DNA from: Nissolia schottii
Taxonomy: Eukaryota; Streptophyta; Magnoliopsida; Fabales; Fabaceae
Length of the DNA stretch: 64,000 nt
Reading direction: 5' to 3'
Assembly (NCBI GenBank): GCA_003254905.1
Contig: QANU01058774.1
Location: 210,892-274,891, forward strand
The position numbers were made by a program, and so were the translations under genes. This document shows positions 50,736 through 63,100 of this stretch, piece after piece; the stretch's first letter is position 1; each line of letters opens with the position of its first letter. The notes under the pieces were generated by a model. That model made no database searches. It worked only from the letters and a program-made list of their open reading frames with translations, and had not been told where the DNA came from.

Positions 50736-53364
50736 TAGTGAAAAAATAATTAATGTTGTCTAAATTTAATATAAGTAGACAAATATTTTAAAAAAATTTC
50801 AAATAAGAACGTGGACAACTAATATAAAATAATGGGGTATTAAGTGTTTGCAAGTTTTGCTTTGAAGGAAAATAAAAAAGAAAAGAAAAATTTTGAGGTG
50901 TTTAATCATAATTTTAATATATACTAAAGCTTGGCCACGTGCAATGAACAAGAATTGTGTAATTTCAATATAAAATATATTAATGTAGAATATTTATGTC
51001 TTAGATATAAATTTCAATTGTAATGTTAAATCAAAAAAATTAAAAACTTACAAATGATTTGATATATTGTAATTTATTGTAGCAGTACAAATTTTATAAA
51101 TATATTTAAAAAATAATTAATTCTAAAGCACAAATAGAAATGACAATAGCAACAACGGATAGTCCACCGTCCTCCACATAGTATATGAAAATCCACTTTA
51201 TTCTCACACAAGTATTGGTGTTTCACTACTCTCCATAGATGAATGAGTCCTCACAGAGAACCAATATATCATTCAAAAGTTTAACATTTTATCAAAATCT
51301 AATATAAATGAAGTCGTCAAAGGACAATTTAGGAGTGTTTATAACATGGTATGGCTCAATGGTTTGAAACGATTAACATTATTTTTAGTCAGATTCATAT
51401 TATTAAATTTGACACGATGACCTTTAAGGTTGGGTTTGAGTTATACTTTTAGTTGACCCAACCTGACCCGAAATCATATAATTTTTAAAATTTTACATTT
51501 TTGTAAAAATTAATGATAAATTATTAAACCTTTACACTTCAATTAGTATTCTTTACAAAATATTATGTTACTTATGAATTAATATAATTTGTTTTGAAAT
51601 ATGTACAAGTTATCTATTAAATTTAGTTTGTAACATGTAAAATTTTATGACTTTACTGTGTAATGTCCAAACCTTATATATTATCTAAACATTGGGTCGA
51701 CCCAGATTGACCCGGTTATTATTGGAGTTATTATATGCTGACTATGGGCTCCAAGAAATGATTTAGTCATAAAACCAAGTCACTAATTTACATAACATGT
51801 AGCCAACCTAAGACAACCTAAATAGATCAAAAAACTTAAAATACTTGAAAAAAAATAAGAAAAAAAAATTAAGTGGTAACAATCCTCAATTTAGTAATTT
51901 AAATAACATGTAGCCAATAAAAAAGGGGTTATAATCAATTAATTTGTTTTTTCTGATTAGTTAATATGATTTAAATCAATTTAAATTGAATATTTGATTT
52001 TTTTTAAAAAAATTGGATTTTAATTGATTTTAAAATCAATTATTATGTTATTTATACATTATATACTGGTTGAAATGAGTTAAAATAGGAATTAATTTTA
52101 TTGATATGAGTTATTGGATACAAATGCTCGAATTACGTAATATTTACACTTGTTAAGATTATTTTAATTTATTTTAAACATTTATAAATTTAGAAGATCA
52201 TATGATCACAATTTTATAGTGTAAGAAAAAATAATTTACTAATATTTATAATATATTAAATTAATAAAGAAAGAAAATATTATAGAAGTTAAGATATTGT
52301 ATTAAAAGTATGAGTTGTACTTATTTGTATTATATGCTTAATCTCTAGTATGCATAACAAAATATTGCATGTAAAAAATAGATTAAAAAAATGTTTTGGG
52401 TGGAAAAAACTAAAACTTGATTAGCCCGCACACTCCTATAAATTAGTTTTATTGAGATGATGTGATTAATTTTTTTTTTTACTTATATCAAGTTTCATAA
52501 ATATTTTTTTAAAATGGTAGAATTGTAGAATTTAAAATGGAGAAATTTAGAACAAATTGTATTTATGATAATAAATTAATTTTTGTATATAAGTATGATA
52601 TATCATATTTTATCTACTTGCCCTTATTTATGTATTTACATAACTAAGAGAGAGAATTATTAATACGAGAGAGAGAAAGTTATATTTATGAGGAAGAGGG
52701 TCATTACAATGCATAAATAAGAGAGAGAGTTTACTTTACAGGAGTATATTAAAAAAATAAATAATTAATGTTTAGTAGGTGAACTAGTATTTTGAGAAAT
52801 ATTAAAATATGAAGGTGAATATCTAATATGAGACAGATGAAGTAGTAGTGTACGGTATGTTTGTGAGTTTTATTTTAAAATGAAATAACAAGAAAAAAAA
52901 TTTAAACGATTTAATCATGATTTTAATATATATTAAATCACTCAAACCTTTTATTTCTCTCCACATCAAAATTCACAAATACACATTTAGATTATATTTA
53001 GCATCAAAGACAATACAAATAAATAGAGACACAAGAACATAGATAAAAAGTTTATGTCTCTCCAAATTCAAGTTTGTGTCCATCATACATAAATTCTCTA
53101 TCTTTTCTATACCAACTTGAGTGAAGTAATTTTTTTTTTTTATTTCCCTGTCTATATGAAAAAAAAATTCAGATTCCCCTATCTTTATCCATGTTACTTG
53201 CCAAAGGCAGCCTAAGAAGAATAAAAAAAAAGGGGGCAACAAGTAACAACACGAGAATGTACAAAAGAAAGTGGTGCAAGGATATTTTGGTAAACTCATA
53301 GCCGTCCGCGAGCTCAGAATAAGCCGAAATGCGCGATTAACTTGGGTCCTCTTTTCCCCCCGGA

Positions 53365-56077
53365 ATGGCTTTATGCCGATTCCTCACCCCTTCTCCTTTC
53401 CCGAAATACCCTTCTAAGCTCCTTAAATTCCCATCGCTGCCACTCTCCCTCCCCCTGCGCTGTTGTTCGTCCATCGCGTCCATGGAAGCTCCTCCCCAAG
53501 GTTACCGCAGGAACGTCGGCATCTGCCTCATCAACAACGACAAAAAGGTTCAACAACACAAATCTCTCTCTCTCTCTCTCTCTGTTTTCACTCCCCAATG
53601 CTTAATAACGGAGGGTTTATCTTTTGCAGATATTCTCGGCTTCAAGGCTCGACATACCCGATGCTTGGCAAATGCCGCAGGTCTTTCATTTTTTTGTGAA
53701 TCATCACTATTCTCCTGCCATCTCCATGATTTGAGCCTGTTGCTAAGATTTTTTCCTTCTTCTTTAAATGTGTTTAATTTTAATCAATGCATGAACTGCC
53801 AATTATTTTTTTTATAAACAGTTTAATTTAGGTGTATTTTCAGCGTAAAATTTTGTATACAGTGATTTAGTCATGTCTTGTTATGTCTGTAGAAATATTT
53901 TATTTGTGGTATAAACTACTAAGCTCAAACTAACTTGGCCTGAGTGAGTTCGGCCGACTATGAGTGTATTCACAAGACTCAAACTCGAGAAGTTAAATAA
54001 CTGGAACAAATTCAAACTATTTTTATACCGTCGTTGAATCAAGTAGAGCCCTCTTAAATTGGTAGGACCCAACTCAAATGTTTGTGTCTTTCTCTATCGT
54101 AACATGACCTAACATGGGAGGATCCACTCCCCTTTCACCCACTTCCCTACCACTTAAAAAGTAGCGTATACAAAATGATTTGATTGGATAATAATGTAAA
54201 AAATATACTATTTTACTTTCGCAATAACTACTTTTTACGAGTATATTATTTGAGAGAAACAGTCACACGGGGAGAAATGACGTTTATATGATCATTGACT
54301 AAGATTTTTAGTATTTTGAGTAGAAGTTTGCATAAGCTGCAAAACCATGGAAATTGTAAAGAAAGAAGCCAATCTAAAGAGGTTATGCTTATATCTTTCT
54401 TACAATGTATTTTTTGTTGAAAGGAATGATACATCATACAGTGTTCTAAGTCTGTAATCAACTTAATGTGGTGTCTTTTAGGGTGGTATTGACGAAGGTG
54501 AGGATCCAAGAAATGCAGCTATCAGAGAATTAAGAGAAGAGACAGGAGTTAGTTCGGCAGAAGTGATTGCAGAGGTGAAAATTCTAAATTTCTTTACTAA
54601 GTTTTTTAAAACAAATTACATAGTTATTCCATCCTTGTTGTTTTAATTTATTAGTGCCAAATCATATTTCACCATTCTAATGCCTGGTTGATGTGATTGT
54701 AATTGTAATTGTAAGGATAGCCATATAAGATTGTAACAGGATGTGAGGGCTATGTTTGATGGCTGTATGCCTGTATCCTATATTATCTTATTGATTAGTT
54801 TTAGAGGCTTTAGATTGAAAGAAGTTAGCAAGGCCTTGCAATGGTGTGTCATGTATGAAACTGTTTTATAGGTTTGATTGGGTTTGGGTATGATGCTTGA
54901 ATCTTTAAATAGAAGCTTTGGTGTTTATCTTTGTCATGCAAGTAAGAGTACCTTTTACGGGCTCTCTCTCTCTCTCTCTCTTCCTAATAGAAGCTTGAAT
55001 AGTTTCATGAGAGGTTCAAGGGCTTTGTTTTATAGATGCACCAGTTCTGCTGCTTTGTGTTTTTTACTGCAACAAAACTTCTAAAAAAATATAGGTTATT
55101 GTCTCTCACAAATCACACACCCTAATCTCATACTCCTACTATGAAAAATAAATTGTTTCTTCTCACTCTCTCAGCTTTGAAAAGCTGACAGATCTCTCCC
55201 ACAAACTAGAAATGGACTCGTTGTTAGAGAATATTTGAATTTTGAAGGGAAAATTCTGCTAATTTGAACAAACAAATGGAGGAAAAGGATACAAACTATC
55301 AAGTTGTTAGCCTCTTAATTTGGTAAAAGGATGGAGCAAATTCCTTCCATGTTTTCCTTCTAATAACAGGCACAGATCAAGCTTGTAGTACTTATTTTTG
55401 CTGTATCTATACTTGTTCATCCTGGTGGCATTATTTTGTTGTAGGTACCATATTGGTTGACATATGACTTCCCACCAAAAGTCAGAGAGAAATTAAACAT
55501 TCAGTGGGGATCTGATTGGAAGGGTCAAGCACAGAAATGGTAAACATTTGGATATGTTCAATCTGGATGGAATAAAACCAATCAGATAGTATTTTGTAAA
55601 CAATTGATATTTCTGTTTTTTTCCCTATCATTTTTCATTGATGAGGCTATATAGCTATGTATGTACATGCGTGTATAAAGTTTGGCTGAGTGTACAGAAG
55701 TGTATGAGAATTAGGAAAGCAGGGGAAGAATGAATATTTTGTTTGACTCCGTTAACTAGTGTTTTTGATACTTTATTTTCACAGGTTTCTATTCAAGTTC
55801 ACTGGGCAAGATCAAGAAATCAATCTTTTGGGTGATGGTACTGAGAAAGCTGAGTTTGGGGAATGGTCATGGTTGCCACCAGAGCAAGTAATTGAGCTTG
55901 TGAGTAATCGTGATTGTGACTAGTTTTTTTCATGCATGTTCTAAACCAATTTATAGACGTGGTGCTGTAGACAGCATATGATTTGGCTTATTTATATCTT
56001 TCTCTGTACAGGCAGTGGATTTCAAGAAGCCTGTCTACAAGGAAGTCCTAGAAGTGTTTGCTCCACATCTTCAGTAG
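53365..56077 (+). CDS. NUDX26: Nudix hydrolase, plastid-type Ap4A hydrolase
   Basis: Six exons: 53365-53547, 53630-53680, 54482-54574, 55445-55539, 55785-55899, 56012-56077, giving 200 residues. The first 39 residues are rich in Ser, Pro, Leu and basic residues and acid-free, like a plastid transit peptide. The mature part starts [18 protein letters not shown]. The complete Nudix box GX5EX7REUXEEXGU occupies residues 79-101, with the metal-binding glutamates in RELREETGV. Later signatures are [12 protein letters not shown] and [13 protein letters not shown]. Family knowledge: Arabidopsis NUDX26 hydrolyses diadenosine tetra/pentaphosphate and ppGpp-like compounds in plastids. A second in-frame ATG at 53482 (Met40) could yield a cytosolic form. 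Intron 1 has a TC microsatellite. The gene is tail-to-tail with the glycosyltransferase. Confidence 0.93.
53563..53582. repeat. (TC)n microsatellite in NUDX26-like intron 1
   Basis: About ten TC units just inside the donor of the 82-base first intron. A similar run lies in intron 3 near 54962-54980. Confidence 0.9.
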
Positions 56078-56917
56078 GGAAAATTGTTTTGAACTTATAG
56101 GTTCCAAATGACTGTTGCCTCGGATGATTTTGTGGGCTGCTTGGAAAAATAATGTTTTGCAAATAACTAGAGAGAAGTTATTCTTGTTTTCTTCTCTTGG
56201 TCATAGGCATCAGATTTTGTTGTCATGAATGAAAATATTTATACGTGATTATTATGTATCTTGAAGTGTATGACATTCTGAGATTGGAAACCCTATGCCC
56301 CTTTGAGAACACAATAATATAACTGATTGATCAAAATTGAATTACAGAAATAACCCAAGCCATCTCCTACCTAGTTGGGTGATAAAAATAATTTGTATAT
56401 GAAAATTACTCTGTTTGTATACAGATTTCTTTGTGACTCCACATAGTGTGACAAAGCTTGAAGTTGTTGGGAAAAAGAAAAATTAAGTGGTGCTGATCAA
56501 TGTTGACGTGTCTTCAAAAAGAGGCAGAAAGCAAGAAATTTAGATTGATTGGTTCGAGTTAATATTGGTTCTGAAATTTGTTAGTGTATATTGAGATCTC
56601 AGCTTCCCTTCAACCCACGAAACTGGTGCTAGTGATTCTCTCGTATATGCTAGAACTAGTATGGTTAATCATAAAAACGGTAAATTGTAGCTTACATGCT
56701 TCAAGTTTGAATTATGTGTGAACTAGTATAGTAAATGGCCATTGAAAATTTACATACTTTGCAAAAGCTAGAAGCCCCATGTAGCAAGCAAAAGAGGAAG
56801 CATAAATGATGCCATTTGTCTGGTCAAAACCCCTACTAAAACACTCCAAAATAATGGAGACTTTCCATGAAAAAACTATGAATGCATATATATATATATA
56901 TATATATANNNNNNNNN

Positions 56918-56950
<33 letters not shown>

Positions 56951-57102
56951 TTCAAATGAAAATTCTCGGAAAGAAAAAAGAACAAAAAAATTGCTTTCCT
57001 TTGGATAAGTTGCTGTGCCTCAATCAACTCCTAAGAAGACAATACATGTCCAAATTACAAGCTCAATCTCCTAGCTACTCAACCAAGAACTAATAGCCCT
57101 TA
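56078..57102. other. Convergent 3' flanks with TA microsatellite and gap
   Basis: Non-coding DNA between two convergent genes. A (TA)n run at 56886-56946 is broken by nine Ns (56909-56917), so its true length is unknown. Confidence 0.7.
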
Positions 57103-58581
57103 TTATTGCCTTAATATGTTTTGTATGTGGTCAGTGACAATCTCTGCCACAACCTCAGGTGAGAACCTTCTAACCATGTCCTCCCTTGCCTTTCTGCCTT
57201 TGGCCACAGCCTCGCTGTGATCCTCCGCCACCTTCCTCATAAGAACCTGAAGATTATGCTCGGAAGGTTCAGCCCAAAGGTGTCCCTTGAATGGCCCTTC
57301 CATCACTTCACTCATCCTATCCACAGGCAAAGGATAGCTATTACCATCTGTCAAGTATTCGGTTGGTCCTGACCAATTCGTGGCGATCACTGGCAATGCC
57401 ATTGACATGGCTTCCACAAGAGGCCTCCCCCATCCTTCTCCTCGCGAAGGAAGAACAAAAGCATCGGCCGAACTATAAACTCTCGGCAACTCGCTCTGCG
57501 CTATGTGCGTGTCAATAACATAGACAGGAGCAAAACCACTTGCTAGTTCCCCTAGATCAGAAGAACTCTCCACAAAATCCAATATCTTGTTCCCAAAATC
57601 ACTCTCAGTGTGATATGGATTTGTTAGCAAGTACAAAGCAACCCCATCATCCTTTGTGAATTCCTTCAAGTATGATCTCAACAAAACATCCCAACCTTTC
57701 CTATACTCCCACTTGAAAATACTCAAGAACACAAAACTCTTCTTCAAACCAGAAGATGAAGTTCCTAAAACAAGTTCTGCCCTAGAAGCAAGATCCAAAG
57801 GCTTGTACTTTGCAGGATCAAAGAACTCAACATCAATAGGCTGGACAATCTTCACCACTTTAGAAGGATCAACCCCACTTCCCACAAATGTGGACTCGTG
57901 GAAATCTGTGGGGACCCAAACATGATCCATCCTGTTACACCTCTCAACATGCTCACCATTCACCCTATCAGTTTCAAACATGGTCCTCCCAATCACAGAC
58001 TTGAAATCACTGTAAGAAGACGATGGAGGGCACGGAAAGGTTTGAAACAGTGGAGGGTGCCAAGCACCAGGCTCACTGTGACACACAACAATGGTCTCAT
58101 TCATTCTACACTTTGTTTGGTACAACTCATGTGCCAAGTTCTTCATGTCCTGTGGCAAACCCTCCCAAAAATCAATGGATTCTAGGTCACCATGGTGCTC
58201 AATTGCCAACCTAAAAGCATTCATTTTACTGTGTTTATGAAGGGCAAGAATGTAGGACCAACCTTCTGAGCTATACCCTCCACCTGAGAGGAAAGGGGCC
58301 ATCCATAGGACACAATGGGAGGGCACAAGATTTGGTTTTGGGGGTGAAAAGAGTGACCCAATTGCTTGAAAATGGGTTTGTGATGATGACGGTGACAGGG
58401 AGTGTTTCAAGTAGTGAACTTTGTAGTAGTTTGTTCTTGTGAAACCTAGTGTTATTGCTGTGAAGAGAACCAATACGGGCACTGTGAAAAATGCAAACTT
58501 TTTGAACTTTGATTTGATGGGGTGGGTTGCTGTTGTTGGATTTGGAAGAACATGTTGCTGGTTTGATTCAGAGGAATTCAT
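57103..58581 (-). CDS. Membrane-anchored GT4-type glycosyltransferase
   Basis: Single coding exon, 492 residues. A short basic cytosolic N-terminus (SKFKK) precedes one hydrophobic segment (about residues 29-47), the type II topology of Golgi glycosyltransferases. The C-terminal half has the GT-B fold signatures of family GT4: FLSIFKWEYRKGWDVL (about 285-300), ADAFVLPSRGEGWGRPLVEA with the EX7E pair at E382 and E390, and NWSGPTEYL (402-410). The wording matches my memory of Arabidopsis At3g10630, described only as a UDP-glycosyltransferase superfamily protein. The donor, acceptor and product are unknown. It starts 1.55 kb from VPS60 in divergent orientation, and its upstream DNA carries an odd 14-mer cluster. 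The first ATG of the frame was taken as the start because the anchor follows it directly. Confidence 0.9.
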   Translation of the reverse strand: MNSSESNQQHVLPNPTTATHPIKSKFKKFAFFTVPVLVLFTAITLGFTRTNYYKVHYLKHSLSPSSSQTHFQAIGSLFSPPKPNLVPSHCVLWMAPFLSGGGYSSEGWSYILALHKHSKMNAFRLAIEHHGDLESIDFWEGLPQDMKNLAHELYQTKCRMNETIVVCHSEPGAWHPPLFQTFPCPPSSSYSDFKSVIGRTMFETDRVNGEHVERCNRMDHVWVPTDFHESTFVGSGVDPSKVVKIVQPIDVEFFDPAKYKPLDLASRAELVLGTSSSGLKKSFVFLSIFKWEYRKGWDVLLRSYLKEFTKDDGVALYLLTNPYHTESDFGNKILDFVESSSDLGELASGFAPVYVIDTHIAQSELPRVYSSADAFVLPSRGEGWGRPLVEAMSMALPVIATNWSGPTEYLTDGNSYPLPVDRMSEVMEGPFKGHLWAEPSEHNLQVLMRKVAEDHSEAVAKGRKAREDMVRRFSPEVVAEIVTDHIQNILRQ

Positions 58582-58877
58582 GACAACATCTATTTCTGGA
58601 TAGGAATGAGAGTATTACACTACAATTTTCTGGAGAGAGAAATGACACAATCTAGAGAGAAAGAGAGAATGAGAAAGACAAACCTGGTGTGGGAACCCAA
58701 AGAAGCAGAGTCTAGAGCCAAAAAGAGAGAGAGAGAGAGAAACCTAATTTAGTATCGCAACTGTTTTGCTCTATTTGGAACTGGGATTTGGGGTTTTTTT
58801 TTACCTATATATTGCCCCTTTCACTTTTATTTGCGAAAATGTGGTCTTGGGAAAAATATTACGGATGTATGGGACAA

Positions 58878-59013
58878 CCGATTTCAGCCCCTTTAATTTT
58901 TTTTTTTTAGCTGGGGCTGAAATCGGCTGTCCCTGGACCGATTTCAGCCCCTTTAATTTAATTTTTTTTTTGGTTGCCCTGAAATCGGCCAATGCCCAGC
59001 CGATTTCAGCCCC
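58878..59013. repeat. Alternating-orientation 14-mer cluster
   Basis: Five copies of CCGATTTCAGCCCC or its reverse complement occur in 136 bases: + at 58878-58891, - at 58913-58926, + at 58938-58951, - (imperfect) at 58978-58988, and + at 59000-59013. Spacers include repeated TTTAATTT plus T-runs. Neighbouring copies can pair into hairpins. Confidence 0.9.
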
Positions 59014-59856
59014 TCCCCCCCATACATTGGTAATTTATCTGGACAACCCATATTTTCGTATTTCACCCATATAAATCCCATAAACATGTATTTGCCCCGG
59101 ATTTGGGGGGTTTTCCTTTCTCATCTAAAAATTTGAGAATTTGTTGCACGATTTGTATGGTGTTTAAATATTATTTGATATCTAAAAATGTGTGTCGCTT
59201 AAATTTAGCTCAAAAAATTCAAATTTAAGTGTATTCAGTCATTAAACAATGGGTGGCAAGATGCAAAATCGAGCCTAGCAAATGCATAAAATTATTTATA
59301 ATACTCCATATATTAAGAAATAGATTTAAAAAATATAAAAATTAATAATTTAACATTAATAAAAATATTAAATATTATATATATATACACACACATTCCC
59401 GTATGCAATAATTTTTTAAAATTGACGTGTCATTGGGTCTCGTGTTTATGTGTTAGTGCATCCTAGACAATAAGTATCAATGTGTATCAATTAAATCCTT
59501 TACTTTATATAATAATCTAATAATTATCATAATATTTTAAAAAGAGATTTAACATATTTTTGAGTAAAAATTATATTTTTGTGATCACTACATTTGTACT
59601 CTAAATATTCTTGTCACCAAATCATTCACTTAATAATTAAAAATGTCACAAATTAACTATTTTGTTAGTCTTCCAAAATTATATAGTTTAGTGGAAAAAA
59701 TACTAATATAGCATTTTTAGAGCAGTAAAATAAAATTTTACTCATTTTTCTTTTGCATGGGTAGCATTATTTAATAATAAATTAAATAAAAAAATGGAAA
59801 TAGAATAAAAGATTAAATAAAAAAAAGAAAAGAAAATTGAAGACAAGACGCGTACA

Positions 59857-59867
59857 TATAATATAAG
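59857..59867 (+). promoter_or_regulatory. Probable TATA box of VPS60
   Basis: TATAATATAAG lies about 275 bases before the ATG at 60133, next to the GC-richer ACGCGTAC. It would give a leader of some 240 bases. Confidence 0.4.
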
Positions 59868-60132
59868 AACATTTTCGTGGAAGTTTCTACCCTAGTCCCT
59901 AGGCTAGATTGAAGAAATCGAAAAACCGTCACAATCTCAAACCCCAATTCCCAAATTGGTCCGTTAACCGCGTAATCCAAACCAAAAATCAAGTCTTTAA
60001 TTTCCGTTGTTGTTGCTTGCGTCATTGTCTCTGCTTACAAAGTCTCACAACTTCAATTCAAACATCTTCACCAACAATCCTCAGCTCAACCGTCAAAAAA
60101 AGAAAAGCACAATCCGAAGAAGAAGAACAAAG

Positions 60133-63100
60133 ATGAAGAGGGTTTTCGGTGCCAAGAAGAACAAGGAACCCCCTCCTTCTATTCAAGATGCCTCCGAAAG
60201 GGTTCCTCTCTCTCTCTCTCTCTGTGCATCTTACCTCTTCCAATTTTAAATTTTAGTCCCTTTTTTTTTGTTCCAATTTGTATGTTTATAGTCTTCGGAA
60301 TTATCATATTCGTTGAATCCGACTGCGTATATGATGCATCGGCACTACGGTTGTTGATGCTGTCTCAGATCTGTTTTTTTTTTTGTGGCACTTTGCATTT
60401 GGAGGTTGAAACCTTGTTTTGAAGCTAAGGAAACCCTAGAAATTGGAGAAAAAGGCTTTGGATTTGATGAATACCCATTTGTTTACTGTAGTAACATTAT
60501 AGGGTGTAATTGGTATGAGATGAATGCATGTTTTTGCTATCTTCTTGTCCCTTTTCTGTGGAACACGAGTAATGGCTTATTTAGTAACCCGTTGAAGTTG
60601 TTATCTACTCCCATTTGTACTTTTAGTTGTTTGTTTACCCTTTTGAAGAAGTAAATCAACTGGTTTATGGGGATACAGTGGTTTGCTTTTTGTGCTCTCA
60701 TTGTACTGGTGGGTAAAGCTATTCATCAGATTGAGGGAGAGAGGAAATTTTGGCGTAGCTAACTTAGGACGTGTTTGTAGTTAAGTTGAGTACATGTGTT
60801 TGTAGTTAAGTTTTTCTTTGTAATTGTTCTGGATAAAAACTTATTTTGATGCAGACATTGTGCTTGAATTTGAAGAATTTCTTTTTACCCTCTTCTTCTT
60901 CCTTTCAAGTTTACATAATTTGTTCCAACAAATTTTTTCTTAATATTTTTTACACTCTTGTTATCTTCCTGCATTTAGTGATTTGACTTAATGTATGAGT
61001 TACTAAACGCATTGGTATTTGGTAATTTATATTATCTGTTTGTTGAGTTATAACTATTTCAAAAGGTTGTGGATTCGATTCCCACTGTTGTCGTTTGTTG
61101 ATGTTTTTTCATGTGGGAAAAGGCTTTGTTGTTGTTATTGAAGTGTAACTATTATATGTATTCGGATGTTCCAGATAAATAAACGTGGTGATACAGTTGA
61201 AGACAAGATTAAGAAGCTTGATGCTGAACTTAGTAGATATAAGGAACAGATCAAGAAAACAAGACCTGGTCCTGCCCAGGAGGCCGTTAAAGCTAGAGCT
61301 ATGAGAGTTCTTAAGCAAAAGCGAATGTAAGTTTGTCATTCTTGGTTTGCTTTAGTTTATTTCTTGCAGTTCAGGCACCAACTTAATTAAGCGGAGGTCA
61401 CAGGTCGAAAACAGGAACTTATTTCAATGTTTTATTTGTTGACATATATTAGATTAAGGATGGTGTTGAGTTTTCTACGAAAGAAGTGACACGTTGATAA
61501 GAAGTTTTGAAAGTCAATTATTCGTTGCTATTCATAAGCATTGCACTACACGTTTGGGCAGGTATGAAGGACAACGTGACATGCTGTATAATCAGACATT
61601 CAATCTGGATCAAGTTCAATTTGCTGCCGAGGGCATTAAAGATGCTCAACAAACTGTATGTATCCAAGTGCTTAGGAGTATTGAACTACTTTTTTCCTGT
61701 GTATCTATATGCATCTCACACTTCTTTGTTCTTTACTAGCTTATGTGGACAGTTGATTTCATAATAGACACATCATCAAAAGTTACTGTGTATTAAATCA
61801 AATAATTTATAGCACATCTTCATTCCTCCCTCTCTGAAATCAAGTGATAAGATTCATTGCATTATTGCAAGCATTAACTAAGGGGCTCACTTGTGAGTTG
61901 TGGCCTAGTGGTCACAGATTTTAGTAAGGAAAACCGTCTCTCCACTAGTGGGATAAGGCTGTTTGTTTGATCCTCCCTAAACCCACAATGGTGAGAACCT
62001 TGTGTCCTATTAGGCTGCCCTTTTGTTCTATGATTTATCCTTAGGAGTTTATCGTGATTTTTGAACACATTATTTCGATGTCTAGAACTACTTATAAATT
62101 TCTACCAGTTTGAAGATGCCAATTATATGCTGTATTAAGAATAGTTGACTGGGGTAACCGTATTCACTATAAAACATTCATTTCTCTTGTTAGCGCTTTA
62201 AGGGGCATGGTCCGTGGCGGAGCTTTGTCTGTACCCTGTTTGGAACCTGCTGCCTACCTCATGAGAGGTAGGGGATGAATTGTACGTCATTCGGGAGGGG
62301 TCTCTTCTTAGTTGTTAATTATTCCTTGCACTTCTGTTATAACGAAGTTCTTGTATGTATAATGTATTAGGTTTTCAGAAACCGGATGACATCAAAGAAT
62401 ATTTTGTCAAGAAGATTCAGAGTTTGAATTCATGTGTTTACAACTGTCTCCTTCTCCCCTTTACCTTTTTCAGATGTCAGCTTTGAAGTCTGCTAACAAG
62501 GAATTGAAAGGAATGATGAAAACTGTGAAGATCCAAGACATTGATGTCTGTATTCTCATTCCTTTTCTCTTATGGATTATATCTTGATAAGTTGATAGCA
62601 TTGAGAACTTTAGGTCTTGACTGTTGATCTACGCTATTTGTAGAACTTGCAAGATGAGATGATGGATCTGATGGATGTGAGTAATGAAATACAAGAGACT
62701 TTGGGTAGAAGCTATAATGTGCCTGATGACATTGACGAGGATGAGCTTATGGGTGGTAAGTTAAGAAATTCTTTAGGTATTTGACATTAATGTTTGATAC
62801 TCGTCTTTTGTGCACTCCCATTAAGTGTAAGGGACTGAATTTTCCTTCTTTGTTATGAAGTGTCTTAGATTATCCTTTTTTCTTTTTCTTTTTGGGATTA
62901 AAACAGAGCTCGATGCGCTGGAATTAGACATGGGAAATGAAACTGAAGCTGACGGGGTTCCCTCCTATCTCCAACCTGATAAAGAAGAACCTGACTTGGA
63001 TGCAGAACTCAACTTACCTTCTGCTCCAATTGGACAAACAGCAGTGCCACCAGGCAGATCCAATGCCCAAGTATGATTTCCTTCCTTATTTAGCTTTTAA

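Larger units (their letters stand above)
49596..53364. other. AT-rich intergenic region with old repeats
   Basis: No gene is seen. It holds a duplicated 230-bp segment, a SINE-like relic near 50157 and GACCC/GGGTC-rich words at 51.36-51.75 kb. Short GAGAGA runs occur near 52.65-52.73 kb. The NUDX26-like promoter must lie at the right edge, but no TATA box stands out. Confidence 0.55.
58582..60132. other. Divergent promoter region, GT4 gene and VPS60
   Basis: A shared 1.55-kb upstream region. It contains GA-rich leader DNA near 58.65-58.74 kb, the alternating 14-mer cluster at 58878-59013 and AT-rich DNA. The VPS60 promoter is at the right end. Confidence 0.6.

Noticed and set aside
51350..51750. 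GACCC/GGGTC-rich segment considered as a regulatory cluster
   Set aside because: The same kind of words occurs in other repeat-like stretches of the window (31.1-31.7 kb, 48.1-48.8 kb), so it is more likely old transposon sequence.
56806..57093. ORF across the TA repeat and N gap
   Set aside because: It is interrupted by undetermined bases and built on the microsatellite.
58801..59074. ORFs on both strands with repeated GLKSV or FSPFN phrases
   Set aside because: They are read-throughs of the alternating 14-mer cluster, which looks like DNA-level structure and not coding sequence.
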